Source: Flectobacillus sp.
GTDB taxonomy: Bacteria > Bacteroidota > Bacteroidia > Cytophagales > Spirosomataceae
Length of the DNA: 10,697 nucleotides
Direction: 5' to 3'
Assembly: GCA_029865665.1 (NCBI GenBank)
Contig: JARXAV010000312.1
Location: 1-10,697, forward strand
Position numbers and translations under genes: made by a program. Under the pieces are notes generated by a model that saw only the letters and a program-made list of their open reading frames with translations, made no database searches and was not told the DNA's origin. Position 1 is the stretch's first letter. Each line of letters opens with the position of its first letter. Positions 1 to 5,745 of the stretch are shown here, one piece after another.

Positions 1-141
1 ACACCGAAGCAAAAAAACATCAAATCTTCAATGCTTGGATTTCATTCAGAAAGCTAAAATATGAAAAGTCATTAATCAGGCAATTAAACGATAATGCCGT
101 AGAAGTAAGTATTCATATTGGACGTTTTGATAAATTACTAC
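1..141. repeat. Terminal direct repeat, left copy (circular-contig overlap)
   Basis: These 141 bases are identical to the last 141 bases of the window (10557-10697). An exact overlap at both ends of a contig is what a de Bruijn assembler leaves when a sequence closes on itself, and 141 is a k-mer length used by common metagenome assemblers. The repeat should be counted once, which gives a unique length of 10,556 bp. It lies inside the hydrolase remnant. Confidence 0.95.
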
Positions 142-266
142 CACTAAAGAAAGTAAAATCATTTCATAACCAATTAAATAATAGTCATTTAACCTTACTA
201 AGTTCTGGACATACAAGAATGATTGAGAATACTAAACAACATTTATGGAACGAAATCACTCAATAG
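3..266 (+). pseudogene. Alpha/beta hydrolase, C-terminal remnant
   Basis: The open frame from base 3 to the TAG at 264-266 gives 87 residues that match the end of alpha/beta-hydrolase fold enzymes. A Gly-Arg-Phe-Asp-Lys-Leu-Leu-Pro stretch carries the acid residue (Asp codon 129-131). A Leu-Leu-Ser-Ser-Gly-His-Thr stretch carries the catalytic His (codon 210-212), followed by Met-Ile-Glu-Asn as in family members. The nucleophile elbow and the whole N-terminal two thirds are absent. Read across the circular join, the frame extends only 10 residues (from 10529) before a TGA at 10526-10528, with no ATG, GTG or TTG start. It is therefore a broken gene whose 5' part was lost at the join next to the HlyD gene. 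The family call is by eye from the motifs. It has no evident role in the peptide pathway. Confidence 0.65.
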
Positions 267-317
267 TGTACGGATATTTACGAATTTTACTTTTTCTTTC
301 TATTTCAAAGCTTATTT

Positions 318-351
318 AAATAGGTCTTGAAATAAAAATCAAGACCTATTT
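318..351. terminator. Stem-loop between converging genes, probable terminator
   Basis: A perfect 13-bp inverted repeat (318-330 with 339-351) encloses an 8-base A-rich loop. It sits just past the stop codons of the hydrolase remnant (plus strand) and the XRE gene (minus strand), so it could end transcription from both sides. Neither side has a good U-tract, so the terminator call is from position and stem strength. Confidence 0.55.
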
Positions 352-366
352 GGTCGGTAGAAACTA

Positions 367-570
367 CTAATCCTCTCTTAATAGGCTTTCCAGAGAAATT
401 CCAAAAAAATTGGCAATTTTTTGAGCTTCTAATACATCTGGAACATTATTCCCACTCTCCCAGTAGGAGATTTTACTTTGTGAAGAAATCTCCAAAAAAT
501 GAGCTAATTCTGACTGTGAAAGGCGTTTTTCTTTGCGTAGTTTTTGAATAGTTTTACCAAGGTTTTGCAT
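367..570 (-). CDS. XRE-family helix-turn-helix regulator
   Basis: This 67-residue protein is a single Cro/C1-type HTH domain (HTH_3) with no further domain. The recognition region runs from about Leu17 to Asn41: the Leu-Ser-Gln-Ser-Glu-Leu-Ala motif starts helix 2, and the Ile-Ser-Tyr-Trp-Glu-Ser-Gly segment is the usual end of the recognition helix and turn. The C-terminal Phe-Phe-Gly-Ile-Ser-Leu-Glu-Ser-Leu-Leu is the standard last helix of the fold. It is transcribed away from the glycosyltransferase operon, with a 210-bp control region between them that holds two palindromes sized for a dimeric XRE protein. This suggests that it controls the peptide operon, itself, or both. Whether it represses or activates cannot be read from the sequence. 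The start is the only good ATG, and no Shine-Dalgarno is seen, as expected for this phylum. Confidence 0.9.
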   Translation of the reverse strand: MQNLGKTIQKLRKEKRLSQSELAHFLEISSQSKISYWESGNNVPDVLEAQKIANFFGISLESLLRED

Positions 571-627
571 AATAATAGGGTTATATTTAGATTGTTTATT
601 ATTAATGTAGATTAATGGTTATTAGCG

Positions 628-660
628 TAAATATAAGAGGGGGGGGGGGATTTCCACAAG
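628..660 (-). promoter_or_regulatory. Candidate promoter of the XRE gene, with homopolymer in the spacer
   Basis: Read on the minus strand, CTTG (660-657) is followed after 21 bases by TATATTTA (635-628). This resembles the Bacteroidota pattern TTTG-N19-21-TAnnTTTG with small mismatches. Transcription would begin near 620, leaving a leader of about 50 nt. The C11 tract (G11 on the plus strand) lies wholly inside the spacer. Confidence 0.4.
639..649. repeat. G11 homopolymer tract
   Basis: Eleven consecutive G residues stand in an otherwise AT-rich intergenic region between the divergent XRE gene and the glycosyltransferase operon. Tracts of this length are prone to slipped-strand length change, so this is a candidate phase-variation site. 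It is also a place where read errors occur. Confidence 0.9.
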
Positions 661-682
661 GAGAACTTGATTTATTTTCAAA

Positions 683-700
683 ATATCTAAAATTAGATAT
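683..700. promoter_or_regulatory. Operator-like palindrome 1
   Basis: ATATCTAAAATTAGATAT is a perfect 18-bp palindrome (two 8-bp arms around AA). It fits the size of a binding site for a dimer of a Cro/C1-type regulator such as the adjacent XRE protein. A second, imperfect copy begins exactly 21 bp further on. Confidence 0.55.
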
Positions 701-703
701 AAA

Positions 704-721
704 ATATCTGTTTTTAGATTG
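704..721. promoter_or_regulatory. Operator-like palindrome 2
   Basis: ATATCTGTTTTTAGATTG keeps both half-site cores of palindrome 1 (ATATCT and TTAGAT), with a changed centre. The 21-bp offset puts both sites on the same face of the helix. Its right end overlaps the proposed -33 element of the operon promoter. Confidence 0.5.
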
Positions 722-749
722 GAAACGATTTTTCAAACTATCAATTTTG
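719..749 (+). promoter_or_regulatory. Candidate promoter of the glycosyltransferase/peptide operon
   Basis: TTG (719-721) is followed after 20 bases by CAATTTTG (742-749). This matches the Bacteroidota -33/-7 arrangement with one mismatch in the -7 box. Transcription would start near 756, about 25 nt before the ATG at 781. The -33 element overlaps operator-like palindrome 2. Confidence 0.4.
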
Positions 750-780
750 TCATATTCTTTAAATAATTTATACTTTCCTT

Positions 781-1071
781 ATGAAACATAATGTTCTATT
801 TATTCCAGCCTCGATTCGAAGTCATGTAATGCCTTCTTTATTCATCGCCGATCTACTTGCTGACGAATACGATATTCACTATGCCATAACCAATGATATT
901 TTGAAAGAAATTGTTGTAGAAAATGGATATAATGCTTTTTTGAATACAGGCTTTCGCCCGTGTATAAGTATTGAAGGAAGATATTTGAATGAGGTAAAAA
1001 AAAAGAACCAACTTTTTGGAACGTATCTAAAGCTCTTTGGAAGAATGAAATTTATGAATATCGAAAAATAG
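781..1071 (+). CDS. MGT-family glycosyltransferase, N-terminal part (frameshifted)
   Basis: This is the N-terminal half of a GT-B fold glycosyltransferase of the GT1/MGT type, cut short by a frame change. The first residues (Asn-Val-Leu-Phe-Ile-Pro-Ala-Ser-Ile-Arg-Ser-His-Val-Met-Pro) are the usual first strand and acceptor-side loop of these enzymes, followed by the Leu-Leu-Ala-Asp-Glu-Tyr-Asp-Ile-His helix and strand. Family-like sequence stops after about residue 75. The rest up to the TAG at 1069-1071 reads like out-of-frame sequence, while the -1 frame is open from 993 and continues the enzyme (Trp-Lys-Asn-Glu-Ile-Tyr-Glu-Tyr-Arg-Lys, then Val-Ile-Val-Asp-Ile-Phe). The switch most likely occurs in the A9 tract 996-1004. 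A joined product would be about 455 residues, a normal size. It is the first gene of the peptide operon and may glycosylate the precursor or another product of the locus. Confidence 0.75.
   Translation: MKHNVLFIPASIRSHVMPSLFIADLLADEYDIHYAITNDILKEIVVENGYNAFLNTGFRPCISIEGRYLNEVKKKNQLFGTYLKLFGRMKFMNIEK
996..1004 (+). other. A9 slippery tract (A AAA AAG) at the frame change
   Basis: In the reading frame of the 781 start the codons are GTA AAA AAA AAG AAC, which places a canonical A-AAA-AAG slippery heptamer in the correct register. A -1 slip there puts ribosomes in exactly the frame that encodes the rest of the glycosyltransferase. A GAGG (991-994) lies just upstream, and a small CCAA/TTGG hairpin could form at 1008-1019. 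A missing base in the assembly or a real inactivating mutation would look the same. Confidence 0.6.
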
Positions 1072-1193
1072 AACTCGACTCCATAATAGAGAAGCTCAAC
1101 CCTAAAATCGTTATAGTTGATATTTTTTGCAGTACTGATTTTTTTATACTCCATTCTCACATTAACCACCTAAAAGTATTTTTCTATAATCCA

Positions 1194-2147
1194 ATGCCTT
1201 CAACTTATAAAGTTGGTAATTATCCACTTGTTTCGGAAACGGTTTGGTCAGAGAAAAAAACTAATCAAAAATCCACTAAAAAAAGGAAGTTAAAACTGTT
1301 TTTGAAAAGCCCTAAATCATTTATTTTTGAATATTTAAAGCAAAAAAATATTGATAGTCTATTCAAAATCAGTGGAATAGCGGATAAAAATAAGAAAATT
1401 GATAATGATTTTATTTTTGCTTTTGATAATATACCTGAGCTGGTTTTAGCTCCTTTGGAATTTGAATTTTCAACTGAAATAAAGAAAGGTTTTCAACATT
1501 ATTTGGGTTTATCTCAACGAATAGAAAACCGACAAGATACAGAATTAGACCCTCATTTTATTGATAACTGGAGTGAAATATTGAAGCAAAAAGAAAATGG
1601 CAAAAAGGTTATCTATTGTAGTTTCGGAACGTATTTTGAAGGGGCAGACCCTCGATTATTAGACTTTGTAAATGTTATTTTAGAATCTGTAAACAACATT
1701 CCAAACACAGTTTTAATATGTTCAGTCAATAAATTTATTGTAGAAGTCATTCATTCACAGCACAATACACTGAAAAACGCTTATTTTTTTTCAAGAGTTC
1801 CACAACTTAAGGTATTAGAAATTTCAGACTTGTTTATTACCCACGGAGGCATGGGAGGAATTAAAGAAAGTATTTATTACCAAGTACCGATGTTAGTATT
1901 TCCGCTTGATTTACATTATGACCAATCTGGAAATGCCCTTAAAGTTGAAACGCATGGATTGGGTTTGCGAGGCACTTTTGGTTTTGAACGAACCAAAGAT
2001 ATGCAAGCAAAAATTACAAGACTATTAGAAGAAGATACTTTTATAGAGAAACTAACAGCCCTCAAAAATCAAACAGACAATCATTATACAGAAAACTATT
2101 TCAAAAACCTTTTTAAACAAATTTACAATGACCCTGAATCCCTCTGA
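1194..2147 (+). CDS. MGT-family glycosyltransferase, C-terminal part
   Basis: This is the C-terminal, nucleotide-sugar-binding half of the enzyme that starts at 781. The ATG at 1194 is merely the first one in this frame; the coding frame is open back to 993, so it is probably not a true start. Counting from 1194, the donor-site signature Phe-Ile-Thr-His-Gly-Gly lies at residues 214-219, a Ser-Phe-Gly-Thr strand-turn at 143-146, and Asp-Gln-Ser-Gly-Asn-Ala at 243-248. These are typical of UDP-sugar-dependent GT1-like enzymes. The donor sugar and acceptor cannot be predicted. The 3' end overlaps the next gene by 20 bp, which indicates translational coupling. Its place ahead of a precursor peptide gene suggests peptide glycosylation, by analogy with glycocin loci, though known glycocin enzymes belong to a different family. 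Confidence 0.85.
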   Translation: MPSTYKVGNYPLVSETVWSEKKTNQKSTKKRKLKLFLKSPKSFIFEYLKQKNIDSLFKISGIADKNKKIDNDFIFAFDNIPELVLAPLEFEFSTEIKKGFQHYLGLSQRIENRQDTELDPHFIDNWSEILKQKENGKKVIYCSFGTYFEGADPRLLDFVNVILESVNNIPNTVLICSVNKFIVEVIHSQHNTLKNAYFFSRVPQLKVLEISDLFITHGGMGGIKESIYYQVPMLVFPLDLHYDQSGNALKVETHGLGLRGTFGFERTKDMQAKITRLLEEDTFIEKLTALKNQTDNHYTENYFKNLFKQIYNDPESL

Positions 2148-3732
2148 AAAAAATGCCTTTGTTGCAGTAAATAATTTGTTGAAAATAGCAAAAGTGAAGG
2201 TTACAGAGACAACTCTGAAAAATAAATTATTGCAACATTCAGACTTCCCGACTTTAATTTCTTTGAGTGATGTTTTGACGGATTTGAAAGTTGATAATAT
2301 GGCAACTCGCATCAATCCGTATCAATTATCTGAAATACCACTGCCTGCTATTGCCCATTTTGAAGATGGTTCTGGGTATGGAACTATCCATAAAATTGAA
2401 GATAATCATGTAGAGTGGCTGCATGAGAAAATGGGTATTAGGCGTGAAAGTATTGCAGAATTTTCTCAAAAATGGCAAGGAATAACTTTATTGACGCAAC
2501 CTAATGACAAATCAGGAGAAGAGAATTATTCAAAAATACGTAGATTTGAAGTTATTGAAAACATACGTAATCCATTCATTATTAGTGGATTACTATTAAT
2601 ATTAGGTTATTTTATGAGGACTCACTTTTTCAATGTATCCATTGAAAATCCAAAGAGTTTTTACGCTTTTCTTCTCGCAAAACTTGCAGGTGTCACTGTG
2701 AGTTTTTTTCTGATTTGGTATAGCTTTGACGCCAACAATTCATTTCTGAGAAGTGTATGTGAAATCAATAGTAAAACCAATTGCAGTAATATTTTAAATT
2801 CGGAAGCAGCTAAAATTTTTGGATGGCTCACTTGGTCAGAAATTGGATTGTTTTATTTTACAGGAGGCTTTCTTTCATTGCTTTTCTCAAACAACCCTTC
2901 TGAAACCTTATTGATTTTGAAATGGCTCAATATATTAGTTCTTCCTTACACGGTTTGGTCGGTTTATTATCAAGCATTTATAGCCAAAGAATGGTGCGTA
3001 TTGTGCTTGACGATTCAAGTTTTATTATGGGTTGAGTTTTTTACTTTATCGCCAATTGCGTTTATGTTAAAAAGTGAAATGATAATCAGTTTGATAAATC
3101 TTTCCTTATGCTTTTTATCAGTAACAATTTTGTGGGCATTTATTAAAAAACCATTACAAAACTCAGGACTATTTGATGAAACTTACAATACTTTACAAAA
3201 AATTAAATTTGACCCTGATTTTGTGAAACGTATAATGAGTAAAGAGCGTATATTACCCCCTATTTTTGAAGGGATGAAGGTTCTGAAAATGGGGAATCCT
3301 GAGGCTGAATATACAATTACAATTGTTTTAAATCCATTTTGTGCCTCATGCAGCCGAACTTTTGGAGAAGTACAAAGATTAGTAAATAAAAATCTTCAAT
3401 ATAGATGCATGATCATTTTTGCGACTTCGCAAGATCCTAATGATATTGATGCTAATGTAGCCAGAGGGATATTAGGTTTACCTCATGAACAAATGGAAGA
3501 AGCTGCTCAAAAGTGGTTTCAGAATATTAAACAAAATCAACAGAAATGGAAAATGAATCTTAGAATTGATAATGACCCGAAAGATATTTATCAACAAATG
3601 GCTTTCCACTTGCGTTGGTTAGAATTGGCTGGCGTTATGTCTGCCCCAGCTATCTTTTTAAATAAAGCGGAAATACCCTCCATTTTTGACATTACCAATA
3701 TTGAAAAACTTTGTCAGATAACCCGAATGTAG
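2128..3732 (+). CDS. C39-like / VKOR / thioredoxin fusion, membrane disulfide-forming protein
   Basis: This 534-residue protein has three parts. Residues 1-130 resemble a C39 peptidase domain but contain no cysteine at all (the first Cys in the protein is 211), so this part cannot be a protease and may instead bind the leader. Residues 147-340 form several membrane helices with the features of a vitamin K epoxide reductase (VKOR) domain: loop cysteines Cys211 and Cys219, and the CxxC pair Cys290/Cys293. Residues 375-534 are a DsbA/thioredoxin-like domain with Cys405-Ala-Ser-Cys408 and a probable cis-proline at Pro507 (Ser-Ala-Pro-Ala). Bacterial VKOR proteins pass electrons from a thioredoxin-like partner to quinone, so this fusion should create disulfide bonds on the outer face of the inner membrane. 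It overlaps the glycosyltransferase gene by 20 bp and lies 51 bp before the cysteine-rich precursor gene, its likely substrate. Confidence 0.88.
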   Translation: MTLNPSEKNAFVAVNNLLKIAKVKVTETTLKNKLLQHSDFPTLISLSDVLTDLKVDNMATRINPYQLSEIPLPAIAHFEDGSGYGTIHKIEDNHVEWLHEKMGIRRESIAEFSQKWQGITLLTQPNDKSGEENYSKIRRFEVIENIRNPFIISGLLLILGYFMRTHFFNVSIENPKSFYAFLLAKLAGVTVSFFLIWYSFDANNSFLRSVCEINSKTNCSNILNSEAAKIFGWLTWSEIGLFYFTGGFLSLLFSNNPSETLLILKWLNILVLPYTVWSVYYQAFIAKEWCVLCLTIQVLLWVEFFTLSPIAFMLKSEMIISLINLSLCFLSVTILWAFIKKPLQNSGLFDETYNTLQKIKFDPDFVKRIMSKERILPPIFEGMKVLKMGNPEAEYTITIVLNPFCASCSRTFGEVQRLVNKNLQYRCMIIFATSQDPNDIDANVARGILGLPHEQMEEAAQKWFQNIKQNQQKWKMNLRIDNDPKDIYQQMAFHLRWLELAGVMSAPAIFLNKAEIPSIFDITNIEKLCQITRM

Positions 3733-3744
3733 GATTTGCAAATC
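3733..3744. repeat. Short perfect palindrome in the gap before the precursor gene
   Basis: GATTTGCAAATC is a perfect 12-bp palindrome directly after the stop of the VKOR fusion and 40 bp before the precursor ATG. It could be a small regulatory site or chance in AT-rich DNA. No clear promoter is visible in this 51-bp gap. Confidence 0.25.
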
Positions 3745-3783
3745 AACAATAATTAATTTTAAAACTTTTAACAAAAAAGAAAA

Positions 3784-3993
3784 ATGCAAAATTTAATGTC
3801 AAATTTCTCACAAAATGCCATGTCAAGAGCTGAGATGAAAAATGTAACTGGTGGATGTTATGCACAAAATGCTGGACCTAATAAAAGCATGAGCAAGAGT
3901 GCTGCCCAACATTATGTCTCTGTTCATGGGGGTCATTATTGTTGTAGTAGCTGCGGTACTGCTACTTGGACATATTGTGGATCTCGTTGCTAA
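3784..3993 (+). CDS. Precursor of a cysteine-rich, double-glycine-leader bacteriocin-like peptide
   Basis: This 69-residue peptide has a 24-residue leader ending Met-Lys-Asn-Val-Thr-Gly-Gly, preceded by Leu/Met and Ser-Arg-Ala-Glu, the form recognised by C39 exporters in Bacteroidota. Cleavage after Gly24 leaves a 45-residue core with six cysteines (Cys25, 53, 54, 57, 65 and 69), the first and last at the two ends, enough for three disulfides. The core is also rich in Ser, Thr, Gly and His, and its C-terminal half (Cys-Cys-Ser-Ser-Cys-Gly...Tyr-Cys-Gly-Ser-Arg-Cys) packs most of the cysteines. No lanthionine synthetase, YcaO or radical SAM gene is present, so disulfides and glycosylation are the modifications the neighbours support. 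It is the last gene before a strong terminator. An antibacterial role is inferred; no match to a named peptide is recognised. Confidence 0.85.
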   Translation: MQNLMSNFSQNAMSRAEMKNVTGGCYAQNAGPNKSMSKSAAQHYVSVHGGHYCCSSCGTATWTYCGSRC

Positions 3994-4006
3994 CTGCAGA
4001 CCTTAA

Positions 4007-4035
4007 AAAAATACCGTCGAAAAGACGGTATTTTT
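4007..4035 (+). terminator. Intrinsic terminator after the precursor gene
   Basis: A perfect 12-bp stem (4007-4018 with 4024-4035) with a GAAAA loop has TACCGTC/GACGGTA at its core, an A-run on the left and a T-run on the right. This is a textbook rho-independent terminator, 13 bp past the precursor stop, and the A/T flanks would let it work in both directions. It separates the precursor operon from the export operon and may also protect the precursor mRNA 3' end. Confidence 0.9.
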
Positions 4036-4105
4036 AAATTTAAATAAATAAGTAATCCGACAGATTTAATCACATATATACATAGAAAACATAGTTATGT
4101 AAAAT

Positions 4106-4133
4106 TTGACAATCAACTACTTATACCTGATAC
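4106..4133 (+). promoter_or_regulatory. Possible promoter of the export operon
   Basis: The gap 4036-4263 holds no gene. A promoter is expected here because a terminator closes the upstream operon. TTGACA (4106-4111) is followed after 16 bases by TGATAC (4128-4133), and the overlapping TTTG (4105-4108) could serve as a Bacteroidota -33 element, but no good TAnnTTTG box follows. This is a weak call. The leader would be roughly 125 nt. Confidence 0.2.
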
Positions 4134-4263
4134 ACTCCTGTGTAATTCTTAAAATAAATGTGTCTAATTATTCATTGGAAGCTAATTTTCTGATATTTTT
4201 CATTCTGAAAGCCTTTCATAAGAACCCACAAGTAGTATTAGGAGAAAATCCACTATTAAAATA

Positions 4264-5745
4264 ATGAAAAAAGAAATCATAATATTGTTACTTATTTTAA
4301 AATTATTTCCTTCTTTTTCTTCAACATCTACAAAAAGTAGAGCTGACACTATAATGTTATCAATTGAGAAACGAACGAAACAAGCTATTGATAAGTACGA
4401 TAACCCTTTTTACCTTTTTCCATATATTACTGTTTTTGACAAAGAATACCTTACAGGAAAAGAAATATTAAATAAACATGGATTGTCCGATACGTTAACA
4501 ACTATGACTTTTTCTACTAATAATGAATACTATATTATTCAATGTAAAACCTTTAAAAAGGATGTTGAAGTACTTTTGAAAAAAGGGGATAATGCAAGGA
4601 TATATCTAAAAGGAGATGAAGTCCAAATAAATATTGATAATAGAAATACAGAGTATTTTGAATTTCAGGTGGACGAATTACTGTATTCGAAAGGTATAAA
4701 TCCAACTACTACTATAAAAAGGTATTTGAATCCACTTCATTACATTTCAATCAATGAAGCCATAAAATTTCCTAATAAAAAAAAACAAGTTAAACTTGAG
4801 GCTTATAGACAAATTCCGGTTCAAATAAATTTAGCAACAAAGTTCATTGATTCACTTCAAATTAATGGTTTAATTTCTGAAGCTACTGCTAATTTCAATA
4901 GAAATAAATTCAAAAATCAATACCTTTCTTTAAATATTTTAGAGTCAAAAATAACTGTAGATTCTTCAAAAACAATTATTAAAGAATCACTTAATTCTAC
5001 AACTCCATATCCTGACATTTATAACTACAAATTAGTTGAAAGATTTGTGGATAAATTTTTTGTTGAAAATGCCAAAGAGATTCAATTTAATGATTTTGTA
5101 AATAGAGATTATTGTGAAGTATTTGATAAACTTTACGAATCCAATATGTTTGAAAATCGATATAAGAATCACTTATTAGAACGTGAATTGGACAGAATTA
5201 TTAATTCATTTCCTAAAAAAATTGGGAAAAAGTATTACGATATATTTATAAATTCGATTTCTGACTCCCTATTAATTGCCACTGTAAAAAATAAACATTT
5301 TTCAATTTTCACAACAATAGATAAAGAAATGGAGATATTATCTCTGGATGAAAGAAGACTATCATTTCCGAATATTTTTTCTCAAAATAAATTTACGTAT
5401 ATAGATTTTTGGGCATCATGGTGTGGGCCTTGCCGTACAGAAATGCCATATTCTAAGAAATTAGAAGAAGAGTATGGAAAAAAAGGAGTACAATTTATTT
5501 ATATATCCACAGATAAAGACCTATCTGCGTGGAAAAATGCTTCTCATCAAGTAGGACTGACAGTAAGAAATAGTTATTTCTTAATTAACGGGAGTAATTC
5601 ACCCCTTTTAAAAAAATTTAAAATTACGATGATCCCAAGATATATAATAATGGATTCAAAAGGACAGTTTATCAATCAGAATGCACCACGTCCATCAGAC
5701 CCTAAATTAAAAGAATTGTTTAATGAAATTTTAAAAAGTAAATGA
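4264..5745 (+). CDS. Secreted TlpA-like thioredoxin-family protein
   Basis: This 493-residue protein starts with a signal peptide (Lys-Lys, then a hydrophobic run at residues 5-18, and a Ser/Thr-rich cleavage region near 19-22), so it acts in the periplasm. Residues 30-365 are a large N-terminal region without a recognised motif, lysine- and asparagine-rich, as in many Bacteroidota TlpA-like proteins. Residues 370-490 are a TlpA/ResA-type thioredoxin domain with Trp386-Cys387-Gly-Pro-Cys390 and the cis-proline at Pro458 (Met-Ile-Pro-Arg). It probably reduces or isomerises disulfides, giving a partner for the oxidising VKOR fusion in the correct folding of the six-cysteine peptide. It is the first gene of the export operon and overlaps the next by 4 bp. 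Immunity cannot be excluded as a role of the N-terminal part. Confidence 0.85.
   Translation: MKKEIIILLLILKLFPSFSSTSTKSRADTIMLSIEKRTKQAIDKYDNPFYLFPYITVFDKEYLTGKEILNKHGLSDTLTTMTFSTNNEYYIIQCKTFKKDVEVLLKKGDNARIYLKGDEVQINIDNRNTEYFEFQVDELLYSKGINPTTTIKRYLNPLHYISINEAIKFPNKKKQVKLEAYRQIPVQINLATKFIDSLQINGLISEATANFNRNKFKNQYLSLNILESKITVDSSKTIIKESLNSTTPYPDIYNYKLVERFVDKFFVENAKEIQFNDFVNRDYCEVFDKLYESNMFENRYKNHLLERELDRIINSFPKKIGKKYYDIFINSISDSLLIATVKNKHFSIFTTIDKEMEILSLDERRLSFPNIFSQNKFTYIDFWASWCGPCRTEMPYSKKLEEEYGKKGVQFIYISTDKDLSAWKNASHQVGLTVRNSYFLINGSNSPLLKKFKITMIPRYIIMDSKGQFINQNAPRPSDPKLKELFNEILKSK

Noticed and set aside
879..1169. Minus-strand ORF opposite the glycosyltransferase frameshift, and 2052-2315
   Set aside because: Both are antisense to recognisable glycosyltransferase or VKOR-fusion coding sequence and show no domain signal.
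3784..3993. Lanthipeptide precursor
   Set aside because: The core has Ser/Thr and Cys, but no LanB, LanC or LanM-type gene lies in the window. The thiol-oxidising genes point to disulfides.
4240..4244. AGGAG as Shine-Dalgarno for the TlpA-like gene
   Set aside because: It is 19 bases from the ATG, too far, and this group of bacteria seldom uses such sites.
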